Counted from the stretch's first letter, positions 49,358-58,874 are shown. The stretch: 64,000 nt of DNA from Azospirillum agricola (GCF_017876095.1 NZ_JAGINM010000005.1:62001-126000), one strand, 5' to 3'. A program made the numbers and translations. Notes: generated from the letters alone by a model not told the origin.

Positions 49358-49616
49358 CGCCTCCCCCTTTCGACGAAGGAGCACATCCGTTCACGCCCGT
49401 GCGCGTCGCCTTCCGGGGGCGCGACAATGGGGACCGCGCGCCCCATTTCCCGTTCACACCTCCCGCCGGGACGGTGGGGGTGGAGTTTGAGAATGGGCGG
49501 ACACCGTGCTAGGGTCGATGCCCGGCAGCGACAATCCCGGCTGGCGAAACCCCTGGTGCACGTGAACGATGCGATGGATTCCGCCGGACGGACCGGCCAG
49601 TCGAGAGGGGCCTAGG

Positions 49617-51044
49617 ATGGCGAAATTGCTGGCGGCCTTGCTGCTGATGATGGTGGCGATCGGTCCGGCCTGCGCGGTGGCCCCGACCAGCCGGGCCGAC
49701 ACCGTGGCGGCGCTCGAACGCTACCGCGCCGAGTTCGCCAAGACGCGCGGCTACGGAACCCTGTCCCCCTCCGACCGCAACTACGTGCTGTTCGCCGACG
49801 CCATGCGGCGGGTCCTGACCGAGCATGTGAAGCCCTACGACCCGCAGGTGCTGGTCGACAAGGCGCTGACCGGCGTCCAGAAGAAGAAGGCCGAAACCCC
49901 GCGCGCCAGCGACCGCGCCCTGACCGAGGCGGGTCTGGACAGCATGCTGGGCGGGCTCGATCCCTATTCCAGCTTCCTCGATTCCGAGCGCTACCGCTAC
50001 CTGCGCGAACAGACCCAGGGCGAGTTCGGCGGGCTGGGCATCGAGGTGACGATGGACGAGGAGAGCGGGCTGATCCGCGTCGTCTCCCCCATCGACGGCT
50101 CGCCCGCCGCCCGCGCCGGCCTGCGCAGCGGCGACCTGATCGCCCGCATCGACGACGTGCAGGTCAAGGGCCTGAACTTGCAGGACGCGGTGGCGCGCAT
50201 GCGCGGTCCGGTCGGCACCTCGGTCGCCCTGACCGTGCGGCGCCCGCCCTCGGCCGACCCCACCAACCGGGTCTCGCTGACCCGCGCCATCGTCAAGATC
50301 CACCCGGTGCGCTACCGGCTGGAGGGCGACGTCGCCTACATCCGCATCGCCACCTTCAACCAGCAGACCAGCTCGGCCCTCGACGCCGCGGTGGAGGACA
50401 TGCGCCACCAGTCGGGCGGCCGGCTGGCCGGGGCGGTGATCGACCTGCGCAACAACCCCGGCGGCCTGCTGGAGCAGGCGGTGAACGTCGCCGACCGGCT
50501 GCTGGAGGCGGTGGACATCGTCACCGTGCGCGGCCGCGACCCGGACGAGACGCGGGCCTACCACGGCACCTCGGGCGACCTGCTGGCCGGGCTGCCGGTG
50601 GTGGTTCTGATCAACAGCGGCTCGGCCTCCGCCTCGGAGATCGTCGCCGGGGCGTTGCAGGATCATGGCCGGGCGCTGCTGTTCGGCACCCGCTCCTACG
50701 GCAAGGGCTCGGTGCAGACCATCTCGTCGCTCAGCGCCGACACCGGCATCCGCCTGACCACGGCCCGCTACTTCCGCCCGTCGGGGGCGCTGGTCGACTG
50801 CTTCGGCGTGTCGCCCAACCTGGAGGTCAAGCCGGCCAACGGCAACGCCGACGAAACCCACCCCGACCCGGCGACCTGCGACGCCAACGCCCCGCCGCCG
50901 CCGCCGCCGCGCGTCTGGACGATGGAGGACATGTGCCCGGACGTCGCCAACACCCCGGTCAAGCCGGACGCCGACCGCCCGATGGATTGCGCCGTCGCCG
51001 CCATCCGCACCCGCCTGACCGGCACGCTGGCCGGACGGAACTGA
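49617..51044 (+). CDS. S41-family C-terminal processing protease
   Basis: A 475-aa exported serine protease. Signal peptide MAKLLAALLLMMVAIGPACA; PDZ domain about residues 105-195 (FGGLGIEVTMDEESGLIRVV, AARAGLRSGDLI); catalytic core with Ser in INSGSASASEIVAGAL and Lys in SYGKGSVQT, the Ser-Lys dyad of CtpA-type proteases. A Pro-rich tail (PPPPPPR) precedes a short Cys-containing C-terminus. The second CtpA-type in many alphaproteobacteria pairs with murein-modifying partners; none is adjacent here. Confidence 0.9.
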   Translation: MAKLLAALLLMMVAIGPACAVAPTSRADTVAALERYRAEFAKTRGYGTLSPSDRNYVLFADAMRRVLTEHVKPYDPQVLVDKALTGVQKKKAETPRASDRALTEAGLDSMLGGLDPYSSFLDSERYRYLREQTQGEFGGLGIEVTMDEESGLIRVVSPIDGSPAARAGLRSGDLIARIDDVQVKGLNLQDAVARMRGPVGTSVALTVRRPPSADPTNRVSLTRAIVKIHPVRYRLEGDVAYIRIATFNQQTSSALDAAVEDMRHQSGGRLAGAVIDLRNNPGGLLEQAVNVADRLLEAVDIVTVRGRDPDETRAYHGTSGDLLAGLPVVVLINSGSASASEIVAGALQDHGRALLFGTRSYGKGSVQTISSLSADTGIRLTTARYFRPSGALVDCFGVSPNLEVKPANGNADETHPDPATCDANAPPPPPPRVWTMEDMCPDVANTPVKPDADRPMDCAVAAIRTRLTGTLAGRN

Positions 51045-51053
51045 GCCGGCCGT

Positions 51054-52271
51054 TCAGGCGTCGGCCGCCCCCAGCGCGCGGCGGCCGGCGCGTTGGGCGG
51101 CTTTGGCCCTGAGCCGCGCGAGCTGTTTCCGGCCGAGCGCGATCCCCGGACGCTCCACCGTCAGATGCACGAGGCTCGCCGCCAGCACAACCAGCCCACC
51201 GACCAGGGCGAGCACGGCGGCGTAAAGCGTTCCGTCGCTCCGCACGGCGGCCGGCAGCGCGCCGTTGCCGGTGATGGCGACCCACAGCACGATCCCGTGC
51301 AGCAGATAGACCCCGTAGCTGATTTCCCCCAGCCAGAGGATGGGGCGTCGCGTCAGCAGCGCCCCGAAACCCTGCCCGGAGGCGACGGCGAGGAAGACGA
51401 CGGTCAGCCCAAGCATCGGCAGCGGCGCGTAGGCCGTGTCGCAGAAGGCGACGGTGCACGCCAACCCGGCCAGGGCGAGGAGCGCGCCGGCCGGGGAGCG
51501 GGCGAAGGCGGCGAGCCCCGGTCGGCGGATCCAGCAGGCCGCGGCGAAGCCGCCGCCGAATCCCGCGAGGACAGCCGGGTTGAAGCTCCGGAAATAGAGG
51601 AGGACCGCCAGCGTCGCCGCCAGCGAGGCCAGCGCCGGCCCGCTCCGCCGGGCGCCCGCGAACAGGAAGGCCAGGCCGGGAAGCGCCGCGTAGAACAGCA
51701 GCTCGTAGGGCAGCGACCAGGTCGCGTAGGCGACGATCTGCCCGGCATTCTCCATGCCGTTGACCGGCGGCGCCTTGAAGCTGGCCCAGCCGGCCAGCGA
51801 GCGGAGCAGCGTCACGGCGCCGACCGCCGGCGAGAAGCCGGTGGAGGCCAGGGCGATCAGCACGACACAGGACGCGGCCAGCAGATAGACCGGGTAGAGC
51901 CGGTAGAAGCGCGACACCACGAAGCCCAGCCAGTCGGTCGGCGTCCGTGCGTCCAGAATCCTGGTCCAGAACAGGAAGGCCGTGACCATGAAGAACAGGG
52001 CGACGCCGGACTGCCCGAGATGGATGAACAACCGCTGATCCGGCAGCGCCCATTGGCCGGTGTGGAGGTAATTCCAGGTGATGACGCCGTGGTGGATGAA
52101 CACGCCGTAGGCCAGCAGGCCGCGCAGCCCGTCGATGGTGGTGAAGCGCCCCCGCGCCTCCTCCCCGGCGGCCGGCGGCAGCGCGCCGGCGGGCAGCACG
52201 CGCAGCAGCAGGGCGGACAGGCCGATGGCGACGCCGTACAGCGCCGGGACGAGAAGCAAGCCGTTGGTCAT
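51054..52271 (-). CDS. Membrane acyltransferase (acyltransferase-3 family)
   Basis: A 405-aa protein with about ten hydrophobic helices. The family motif is FTTIDGLRGLLAYGVFIHHG, where the His is catalytic. The central RFYRLYPVYLLA and late LGEISYGVYLLHGIVLW blocks match OafA/NodX-type enzymes that O-acetylate sugars or lipids. Near the ExoY-like gene it might decorate an exopolysaccharide, but the two are in opposite orientation. The start is ATG 52271 (MTNGLLLVPALYG); a longer frame lacks similarity. Confidence 0.87.
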   Translation of the reverse strand: MTNGLLLVPALYGVAIGLSALLLRVLPAGALPPAAGEEARGRFTTIDGLRGLLAYGVFIHHGVITWNYLHTGQWALPDQRLFIHLGQSGVALFFMVTAFLFWTRILDARTPTDWLGFVVSRFYRLYPVYLLAASCVVLIALASTGFSPAVGAVTLLRSLAGWASFKAPPVNGMENAGQIVAYATWSLPYELLFYAALPGLAFLFAGARRSGPALASLAATLAVLLYFRSFNPAVLAGFGGGFAAACWIRRPGLAAFARSPAGALLALAGLACTVAFCDTAYAPLPMLGLTVVFLAVASGQGFGALLTRRPILWLGEISYGVYLLHGIVLWVAITGNGALPAAVRSDGTLYAAVLALVGGLVVLAASLVHLTVERPGIALGRKQLARLRAKAAQRAGRRALGAADA

Positions 52272-52393
52272 GCGCGGGAAAGGTCCGGAACCGGGAAAAA
52301 GGGACGCTGCCGGCCGATGATTACCAGACAATCCCTCTCCGCGCGGGGGCAAAAATCACGCCCCGCGCGCCCTCCCGCAAGACGCCGCCCTCA

Positions 52394-53185
52394 TCAGACC
52401 GTGATGGCGCCTTCCAGATACAGGACGGCCTTGCCGCCGATCCTCACGCGGTCGCCGGCCAGCGCGCAGGCCAGCTCGCCGCCGCGCGCGGACACCTGCC
52501 GGGCCGACAGCGCCGTCTTGCCGAGCCGCTCCGCCCAGTAGGGAATCAGCGTGCAATGGGCGGAGCCGGTGACCGGATCCTCCGGGATGCCCTGGGCGGG
52601 GGCGAAGAAGCGCGAGACGAAATCCACCCCGTCCGCTCCCGGCGCCGTCGCGCACACCGCGTAACGGTCGAGCTTCGCCAGCGCCGCCATGTCGGGGGAC
52701 AGGGCGCGCACCGCCGCCTCGTCCTCATAGACGACCAGATAGTCGCGGGCGGCAAGAACCGCGACCGGGGCCGGCCCGCCGAGGGCGGCGGCCAGCCCCG
52801 GATCGGGGGCCGCCACCGGTTCGGCCGGGCGGCTGGGAAAATCCAGCGTGAAGAGGTCGCCGGAGCGGGTCACGGTCAGGGTGCCGGCCTGCCGGGTGAC
52901 GAAGTCCAGCCGGTCGCGCCCCGGTTCCAGCAGGGTGGAAATGACGAAGGCGGTCGCCAGCGTGGCGTGGCCGCACAGATCGACCTCGACCGCCGGGGTG
53001 AACCAGCGCAGTTCGAACACGTCGCCGCTGCGCAGGAAATAGGCGGTTTCGGCCAGATTGTTCTCGGCCGCGATGGCTTGGAGCTGTTCGTCGGGCAGCC
53101 AGCTCTCCAGAGGCACGACCGCCGCCGGGTTGCCGGCGAACACGCGGTCGGTGAAGGCGTCGACCTGATAGATGGGCAAGCGCAT
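52394..53185 (-). CDS. PhzF-family isomerase
   Basis: A 263-aa protein of the diaminopimelate-epimerase-like fold. The opening IYQVDAFTDRVFAGNPAAVV, catalytic Glu in NNLAETAYFL, VDLCGHATLATAFV and the end motif EDPVTGSAHCTL are all typical of PhzF. Only a few members make phenazines; most, including stand-alone ones such as this, have unknown isomerase substrates. No phz genes are nearby. It shares direction with the downstream-transcribed dehydratase gene 56 bp upstream. Confidence 0.88.
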   Translation of the reverse strand: MRLPIYQVDAFTDRVFAGNPAAVVPLESWLPDEQLQAIAAENNLAETAYFLRSGDVFELRWFTPAVEVDLCGHATLATAFVISTLLEPGRDRLDFVTRQAGTLTVTRSGDLFTLDFPSRPAEPVAAPDPGLAAALGGPAPVAVLAARDYLVVYEDEAAVRALSPDMAALAKLDRYAVCATAPGADGVDFVSRFFAPAQGIPEDPVTGSAHCTLIPYWAERLGKTALSARQVSARGGELACALAGDRVRIGGKAVLYLEGAITV

Positions 53186-53241
53186 GGGGCGGCTTCCTCG
53201 CAAGGGGCGGGACACGGGATGGGGACGGAAGAAACGCAAGC

Positions 53242-54210
53242 TCAGGCGGCCCGCACCAGCGCCGCGAAACGGTCGAGATCGACGTTGCCGCCGGTGACGA
53301 CGATGCCGACGCGCTTGCCGCGCAGGTCGATGCGGCCGGACAGCGCCGCCGCCACGGCGAGTCCGCCGGTCGGCTCGACCACCAGCTTCAGGCGGGCGGC
53401 GAGGAAGCGCATGGCCTCGACCAGCTCGTCGTCGGCGACGGTCTCGATGCCGTCGACCAGCGCGCGCAGCACCGGGAAGGTGAGCTGGCCGAGGCTGCGG
53501 CTCTGGGCGCCGTCGGCGATGGTCTTGGGCGGTTCGATGCGGACGATGGAGCCGAGACGCAGGCTCTGCTGGGCGTCGTTGCCGGCTTCCGGCTCGACAC
53601 CGAGAATCCGGCAGTCGGGGACGAGCGCCCGCGCCGCGACGGCGCAGCCGGACAGCAGCCCGCCGCCGCCGGTCGGCACCAGCAGCAGGTCGAGGTCGCC
53701 GGCCTCCTCGATCAGTTCCTTGGCGACGGTGCCCTGCCCGGCCATCACGTGCGGGTGGTCGAAGGGCGGGATGAAGGTGCCGCCGCGCCGCGCCATCAGC
53801 CGGGCGACGACGGCGTCCGGCGGCTCGGCGTAGCGGTCGTACAGCACCACCTCGCCGCCATAGCCGCGCGTCGCGTCGAGCTTGGCGGCCGGGGCGTCCT
53901 GCGGCATGACGATGGTCGCCGCCACGCCGAGCAGCCTTGCGGCCAGCGCGATCGCCTGGGAGTGGTTGCCGGACGAGTAGGCGACGACGCCGGCCGCCCG
54001 CTGGGCCTCGTCGAGCTGGGCGATGGCGTTGTAGGCGCCCCGGATCTTGAAGGCGCCGGTGCGCTGGAAATTCTCGCACTTGAAGAAGAGCCGCCCGCCG
54101 GTCCGCGCGTCGGCGGTGGCGGAGGTCAGCACGGGCGTGCGGTGGGCGACCCCGGCGATGCGCCCGGCCGCCCCCGCCACGTCCGCGAAGGAGATCGCAA
54201 GATCCGTCAT
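53242..54210 (-). CDS. PLP-dependent threonine/serine dehydratase-like enzyme
   Basis: A 322-aa fold-type II PLP enzyme. The Schiff-base lysine is in RTGAFKIRGAYNA, with phosphate-binding GGGGLLSG and substrate loop SSGNHSQAIA. It lacks the C-terminal ACT-like regulatory domain of IlvA, so it resembles catabolic threonine dehydratase, serine racemase or threo-3-hydroxyaspartate ammonia-lyase. The exact substrate cannot be read from sequence. The start is the ATG at 54210. Confidence 0.87.
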   Translation of the reverse strand: MTDLAISFADVAGAAGRIAGVAHRTPVLTSATADARTGGRLFFKCENFQRTGAFKIRGAYNAIAQLDEAQRAAGVVAYSSGNHSQAIALAARLLGVAATIVMPQDAPAAKLDATRGYGGEVVLYDRYAEPPDAVVARLMARRGGTFIPPFDHPHVMAGQGTVAKELIEEAGDLDLLLVPTGGGGLLSGCAVAARALVPDCRILGVEPEAGNDAQQSLRLGSIVRIEPPKTIADGAQSRSLGQLTFPVLRALVDGIETVADDELVEAMRFLAARLKLVVEPTGGLAVAAALSGRIDLRGKRVGIVVTGGNVDLDRFAALVRAA

Positions 54211-54278
54211 GGCGTGACACCTCCCCTCGGATCGTCTTGAACCGGTCGTCTTGAACGGGTCGTTCGCGCCCGACCGCC

Positions 54279-54716
54279 TTACGGCAGGTCGGTGAACAGG
54301 AAGGCCTGCCCGTGCCGGGCCAGCCCGGCCTGCTCGTAGAAGCCGACCGCCTTCGGCGCCGAAAGCAGCAGGCAGGTCGTGCCCGGCCCCACCGCGTCGC
54401 GGGTGCGGCGCATCAGCTCCTTGCCGATGCCCCGCCCCTGGATGGCGCGGTCGACCGCGAGGTCGGACAGGTAGCAGCAATAGACGAAGTCGGTGACGGA
54501 GCGGGCGACGCCGACCAGGGCACCGTCCAGCCGGGCGGTGATGATCAGGCCGGCGTTGCGCAGCATCGCCTCGACCCGCTCAACCTCCGCCACGGGCCGG
54601 CGTTCGGCCAGCCCGGAGCGGTGCAGAAGGTCGATGAAGGCGTCGGCGGTCAGATCCGGTTCGACGGCGTACTGGATGGGGGCGTATTGGATGGTGGGAA
54701 GGGGTTGGTCGGCCAT
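54279..54716 (-). CDS. GNAT-family N-acetyltransferase
   Basis: A 145-aa GCN5-related acetyltransferase with the acetyl-CoA loop AIQGRGIGKELMRR after the beta-bulge strand YLSDLAVD, ending FYEQAGLARHGQAFLF. Substrate unknown. Near the start there is a small duplicated segment, IQYAP-IQYAV. It follows the DUF1127 gene by 4 bp on the same strand, so the two are co-transcribed. Confidence 0.85.
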   Translation of the reverse strand: MADQPLPTIQYAPIQYAVEPDLTADAFIDLLHRSGLAERRPVAEVERVEAMLRNAGLIITARLDGALVGVARSVTDFVYCCYLSDLAVDRAIQGRGIGKELMRRTRDAVGPGTTCLLLSAPKAVGFYEQAGLARHGQAFLFTDLP

Positions 54717-54720
54717 CGTC

Positions 54721-54972
54721 TCATCCCCGCCAGAACGGCTTGGTGACTTCCTGCTCGACCTCGCTGCGGCTGACGCCGATGTCCTTCAGCAGATGCTCGT
54801 CGAGCGCCATCAGCGCGCGCCGCTGTTTGCGCCGCTCCAACACGGTGAACAGCAGATCCACCACCGTCCAGAACGCACGCCCGCCGACGCTGGTGCCGCG
54901 GGTGGCAGGGGCGTCGCCGTTGGCGGCGGTCGCGAACGAGCCGGGGCTGCGGGTCATGTCGGTAGGGCGCAT
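54721..54972 (-). CDS. DUF1127 small protein
   Basis: An 83-aa protein whose C-terminus carries the DUF1127 pattern ALDEHLLKDIGVSRSEVEQE, usually a short Arg-rich RNA-binding module. A Gly/Ala/Thr-rich N-terminal half and one hydrophobic stretch (AFWTVVDLLFTVLE) precede it. The start is the ATG at 54972 with GGAGGATCC just ahead; longer starts exist. DUF1127 proteins influence RNA turnover and phosphate or carbon metabolism in other alphaproteobacteria. Confidence 0.8.
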   Translation of the reverse strand: MRPTDMTRSPGSFATAANGDAPATRGTSVGGRAFWTVVDLLFTVLERRKQRRALMALDEHLLKDIGVSRSEVEQEVTKPFWRG

Positions 54973-55288
54973 CGGATCCTCCATCATCTGGCGCTCATTG
55001 GCTCGAACAATCGAGACAATGAGGATTATGGACAAGCGAACGACAGGGTCAAATCGAATATTGTCACCATTACATTTCCGATATCGGATGTATCTTTTCG
55101 GTCACAGCGGGGCTTCGCGCCACCCGGTTTGCCCTCAATAGTCAATGTTTTCAGTGGGAAAGCATGCCACCCTCGGCGCACTCGACACGCACCCAATCGA
55201 AACCGGACGTTAAAATGGGGACAATGCCAATCAAATGAGGACAATCGACACGCCGCATGGCCGCCATGCGCACGGACGTTCCGCGGCG
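54973..55288. other. 316-bp AT-richer intergenic region
   Basis: It has no supportable gene. It holds the probable DUF1127 promoter, a 12-bp palindrome TCCGATATCGGA (55077-55088), and a direct repeat AAATGNGGACAAT at 55213-55225 and 55233-55245. Base composition is clearly lower in GC than the surroundings. Confidence 0.6.
55213..55245. repeat. 20-bp-phased direct repeat, possible insertion-sequence end
   Basis: AAATGGGGACAAT and AAATGAGGACAAT (one mismatch) start exactly 20 bp apart. Multiple phased terminal repeats of this sort are a feature of IS21-type element ends. No transposase or second end is visible, so this could be a relic or simply a regulator site. Confidence 0.35.
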
Positions 55289-55924
55289 TCAGCGTTCCAC
55301 GGCCCGATAGAGTCCGTAGCGGCCGTAGGTCATCAACAGCTTGTTGTACTCGTTGACCAGCAGGTTGGCGGTGCCCGGCCACAGCCACCAGTCGGCCAGA
55401 TGCACCGTGGGGGCGACCACCGGGTGGGGCACCAGCTCGATGTCCGGCATCGCCATGGCCAGCTCCAGCAGGCTGCGGCGCATGTGGTAGTTGGCGGTCA
55501 CCACCCGCAGCGAGCGGAAGCCCTGGTCGCGCATCCAGTCCGCCGTCTCATAGGCGTTGCCGATGGTGCTGTCGGCGGAATAGCCGAGCGCGATGCAGCA
55601 TTCCATCTCGGTCGGCGCGCGGCGCGACAGCTTCAGCAGCTCCTGGACGTCGACCCCGTCATAGACGCCCGACACGAACAGCTTGCGCGCCCGCCCGGCG
55701 GCCAGCAGCTCCAGCCCGGTGGCGAGCCGGTTGCTGCCGCCGGTCAGCACGACGATGGCGTCGGTCGCCCGCCCGGCAACCGGGTCGTCCAAATTCGGGG
55801 CATGGCGCGGCACCCCGGCGGCGAACCAGAACAGCCCCAGCCCCCAGACCGCCGCCAGCAGCAGAAGCCCTGCCAGCGTCCGCCCGGCCAGCCGCGCCAG
55901 CGTGCCGCGCCGCGAACCGGTCAC
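55289..55924 (-). CDS. YdcF/DUF218-family membrane-anchored protein
   Basis: A 211-aa protein: one N-terminal membrane segment (LAGLLLLAAVWGLGLFWFAA) and a DUF218 domain (ATDAIVVLTGGSNRLATGLE; SADSTIGNAYETADWM; VVTANYHMRRS). Relatives include SanA and ElyC, linked to envelope integrity. The start is GTG 55924 overlapping the ftsX stop (GTGA), with GGAG 8 bp ahead; a longer frame would extend into ftsX. Being coupled to ftsEX suggests a cell-envelope role. Confidence 0.84.
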   Translation of the reverse strand: MTGSRRGTLARLAGRTLAGLLLLAAVWGLGLFWFAAGVPRHAPNLDDPVAGRATDAIVVLTGGSNRLATGLELLAAGRARKLFVSGVYDGVDVQELLKLSRRAPTEMECCIALGYSADSTIGNAYETADWMRDQGFRSLRVVTANYHMRRSLLELAMAMPDIELVPHPVVAPTVHLADWWLWPGTANLLVNEYNKLLMTYGRYGLYRAVER

Positions 55925-56814
55925 GGCAGCGACTCCAGGGTGCGCAGCACGGTCCAGCGCGCCGTCATCCGCGCCAGCAGCGCCGCGGCCAGCGGCACCA
56001 GCGCCAGCGCCGCCCATTGCCAGGGCGCCAGCGCCAGATCGGGCAGCAGGCTGGCGCGCAGTTCCTGGGAGGCGCGCAGGGTCCCGGCCAGCGCCGCGAC
56101 CGCCAGCAGCAGCCCGATCAGCCCGCCGCGCAGCGTCAACCCGACCACATGGGTCTCGAACTGGCGGGAGACATAGCGGTCGGTGGCGCCCATCAGATGC
56201 AGCAGCTCCACCACATGCCGGTGGATGGCCAGCCCGGCGCGGACGGAGAAGACCACCGTCATCACCCCGGCCCCGCCGATCAGCCCGACCACCCCCAGCG
56301 CCGCCAGATGCACGGCGCCGGCGAAGGCCCGCAGGTCGGCCAGCCAGACGGCGTGATCGTCCAGCGTGGCGCCGGGCGCCGCCGATTTCAGGCGCAGCGT
56401 CAGGCCGGGCACGTCGACCGGCCCGTCGGTGGCGACGTCGATGAGGCGCGGCATGGGAAGCAGCGGGTCCCCCGCCTCCGGCCCGAGCCAGGGCTCCAGC
56501 AGGCGGGCGGTGGCGGCGGCGTCGAGCGCGGTCGCCGTCCTGACGCCGGGGGCGGCGCGCAGCACGGTCAGCGCCGCCTCCACCCGTTCGTCGAGCGGCG
56601 CCACCGGGGCGCCGGGCAACGGGGCGATCTGGACGGTCAGCCCGCCGGCCAGCCCGTTGTCCCAGCGCCGCGCCATGTCCGACACCACCATCGCCCCGGC
56701 CAGCGCCAGCGCCGCCAGGAACACCATCAGCGCGGTGATCCAGGCCAGGAAGCGCGAGGACGGGTCCTTCGCCAGCGGCAGGTCGGACGGACGGCCCAGG
56801 AGGAACAGCGCCAT
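55921..56814 (-). CDS. ftsX: Cell-division ABC permease FtsX
   Basis: A 297-aa protein with four hydrophobic segments: one near the N-terminus (AWITALMVFLAALALAGAMV) followed by a periplasmic loop of about 120 residues, then three at the C-terminus. Motif HLMGATDRYVSRQFETHVVG is the FtsX cytoplasmic signature. With FtsE it controls peptidoglycan hydrolases at the septum. It lies 5 bp after ftsE. Confidence 0.9.
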   Translation of the reverse strand: MALFLLGRPSDLPLAKDPSSRFLAWITALMVFLAALALAGAMVVSDMARRWDNGLAGGLTVQIAPLPGAPVAPLDERVEAALTVLRAAPGVRTATALDAAATARLLEPWLGPEAGDPLLPMPRLIDVATDGPVDVPGLTLRLKSAAPGATLDDHAVWLADLRAFAGAVHLAALGVVGLIGGAGVMTVVFSVRAGLAIHRHVVELLHLMGATDRYVSRQFETHVVGLTLRGGLIGLLLAVAALAGTLRASQELRASLLPDLALAPWQWAALALVPLAAALLARMTARWTVLRTLESLP

Positions 56815-56819
56815 GGCCC

Positions 56820-57500
56820 TCAGCCCCAGCGCGGGTTGCGGGCCGGCACGACCTGGAGGCGGCCGTTGTCGAGATGCAGGTGCGGGTGGTCGAAGCGGCG
56901 GATCAGCGCCTCGTTGTGGGTGGCGATGACCACGGTGGTTCCCAGCTTGTGAAGCTCCTCGAACAGATAGAGCAGCCGCATGCCGATGCCGTCGTCGACG
57001 TTGCCGGTCGGCTCGTCGGCCAGCAGCAGGCGCGGCCGGTTGATGACCGAACGGGCGATGGCGACGCGCTGCTGCTGGCCGCCCGACAGGGTGGAGGGCT
57101 TGGCGTGCAGATGGTTGCCCAGCCCTACCCAGCGCAGGATCTCGGTGCAGTGGGCGACAGTGTCGGCTTCCGGCGCGCCGCCCATGCGCAGCGGCAGCGC
57201 CACGTTGTCGAGCGCCGACAGATGGTCGAGCAGCGCGAAGTCCTGGAAGACGACGCCGATCTGGCGGCGCATCTCCGGCAGCTCGGCGCGGGTGACGCGG
57301 GCCATGTCGCGGCCGAACAGGGTGATCAGCCCGCGCGACGGCCGGTGCGCCAGATACATCAGCTTCAGCAGCGACGACTTCCCCGCCCCGCTCGCCCCGG
57401 TCATGAAATGGAAGGAGCCGGGCGGCAGGGTGAAGCTGATGTCGCGCAGCACCTCCGATTCGGTGCCGTAGCGCAGTCCGACATTCTCGAAACGGATCAC
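56820..57500 (-). CDS. ftsE: Cell-division ATPase FtsE
   Basis: A 226-aa ABC ATPase, GTG start ([12 protein letters not shown]). Walker [11 protein letters not shown], signature [13 protein letters not shown], Walker [13 protein letters not shown]. The MIRFENV opening and the [21 protein letters not shown]-loop region are FtsE-like. It is first gene of ftsE-ftsX-ydcF and divergent from plsC over 168 bp. Confidence 0.92.
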   Translation of the reverse strand: MIRFENVGLRYGTESEVLRDISFTLPPGSFHFMTGASGAGKSSLLKLMYLAHRPSRGLITLFGRDMARVTRAELPEMRRQIGVVFQDFALLDHLSALDNVALPLRMGGAPEADTVAHCTEILRWVGLGNHLHAKPSTLSGGQQQRVAIARSVINRPRLLLADEPTGNVDDGIGMRLLYLFEELHKLGTTVVIATHNEALIRRFDHPHLHLDNGRLQVVPARNPRWG

Positions 57501-57668
57501 GGTCCCACCACAGCCTCGCCGACACAACGGCAACGGACAATGCACCGGCGCGTGGCCCCGAGTCCACAGATGGAGTCCGTGGACGCTGTCCGCCGGGCGT
57601 GGTCCGCCGGAGGCGGCCCCCCGCGACCGCACTTGAGAAGGCGTGCGATTCCTGACAAGTTGCCGGCC

Positions 57669-58433
57669 ATGATCTGGCTCCGTTCCCTCGCCTTCAACAT
57701 CGCGTTCCACGCCTGGACCGCGCTGATGTGTTTCGCCCTTCTGTGGATGCTGCTGCTGCCGCGCCGCCGGATGGTCGCGGTCGTCATGTGGTACCTGCGC
57801 AGCGTCGGCTGGCTGGAACGGGTGCTGGTCGGCATCCGCTACGAGGTGCGCGGGCGGGAGAATCTGCCCGAGGGCTCCTTCCTGCTGGCCGCCAAGCACC
57901 AGTCGGCGTGGGAGACCATGAAGCTCCACCTGCTGGTGGACGACCCGGCCATCATCCTGAAGCGCGAGCTGATGTGGATCCCGATCTGGGGCTGGTACGC
58001 GTCCAAGGCGAGGATGATCCCGGTGGATCGCGGCGCCGGCGGGGCGGCGATCAAGTCGCTGATCCGCAACTCCCGCCCGGTGCGGGACCAGGGGCGGCCG
58101 ATCGTGATCTTCCCGCAGGGCACGCGGGTGGCGCCCGGCGCCTACAAGCCTTACCGGATCGGCGTCGGGGTACTCTACGAGAGCCTGAAGATTCCCATCG
58201 TGCCGATGGCGCTGAACGCCGGGGTCTACTGGCCGCGCCAGAGCTTCCTGAAGCGCCCCGGCACGGTGGTGGTCGAGTTCCTGCCGCCGATTCCGCCGGG
58301 CCTCCCGCGCGCCGAGGCGATGCGCGACCTGGAGGAGCGGCTGGAGGCCGCCAGCGACCGTCTGGTGACGGCGGCCGGCGGCCCGCCGACGCTGAGGCCG
58401 GCGGCCGAACAGACGGCGACAGCGGTGTCCTGA
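57669..58433 (+). CDS. plsC: 1-acyl-sn-glycerol-3-phosphate acyltransferase
   Basis: A 254-aa membrane-associated acyltransferase of phospholipid synthesis (lysophosphatidate to phosphatidate). Motif I is KHQSAWETM (an HX4E in place of the usual HX4D), motif III FPQGTR, and motif IV VPMALNAGVYWP. One hydrophobic segment sits at the N-terminus (FHAWTALMCFALLWMLLL). The Glu in motif I is a variant I associate with an alphaproteobacterial branch. Confidence 0.88.
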   Translation: MIWLRSLAFNIAFHAWTALMCFALLWMLLLPRRRMVAVVMWYLRSVGWLERVLVGIRYEVRGRENLPEGSFLLAAKHQSAWETMKLHLLVDDPAIILKRELMWIPIWGWYASKARMIPVDRGAGGAAIKSLIRNSRPVRDQGRPIVIFPQGTRVAPGAYKPYRIGVGVLYESLKIPIVPMALNAGVYWPRQSFLKRPGTVVVEFLPPIPPGLPRAEAMRDLEERLEAASDRLVTAAGGPPTLRPAAEQTATAVS

Positions 58434-58874
58434 GGGTTTCCCCAAGACCAAGCGCTCCATCCCCGACCGCGATCATCACCGCTTGCCCCGCTCATCCGCG
58501 GCGAAGCCCGACGTCAGCGTTCCTGGCGTTGCCAAACTCGCGGACGTGGCCAACCGCGAATGGATCGCACGGTATCGGAGTCCGACGGAACCGTCTCCGG
58601 ATGAAGCGGCGGCGGAAACCCGCGACAACGCAACGGAAGCAGGCCTCCACCGGCCCGGCGACGCCAGCGACCCGTGAACGCCGAAGGGATCGGTGGGCGG
58701 GCGTGGCGGGGAGGTGGAGCGCAGCCCGAAGACATGGACGCAACCCGCGCCCGGCCAGCGGCTCGATCAGCGGCTCGATCAGCGCCACTCCGTCCTATCC
58801 AAGGGACGCACGGGCACGCCCGCTGCCGACTGGACCTCGCGGAAACGCCCCCGCGCCGAACGGCAAGTCTCCAG

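Noticed and set aside
52394..53185. Phenazine biosynthesis
   Set aside because: PhzF-like proteins are widespread and no other phz gene is nearby.
53242..54210. IlvA biosynthetic threonine deaminase
   Set aside because: The C-terminal regulatory domain is missing and there are no ilv neighbours, so a more general dehydratase/racemase-like call is safer.
58483..58677. A 64-codon frame between plsC and hupD
   Set aside because: No ribosome-binding site, no recognisable family, and overlapping chance frames of equal quality in other phases.
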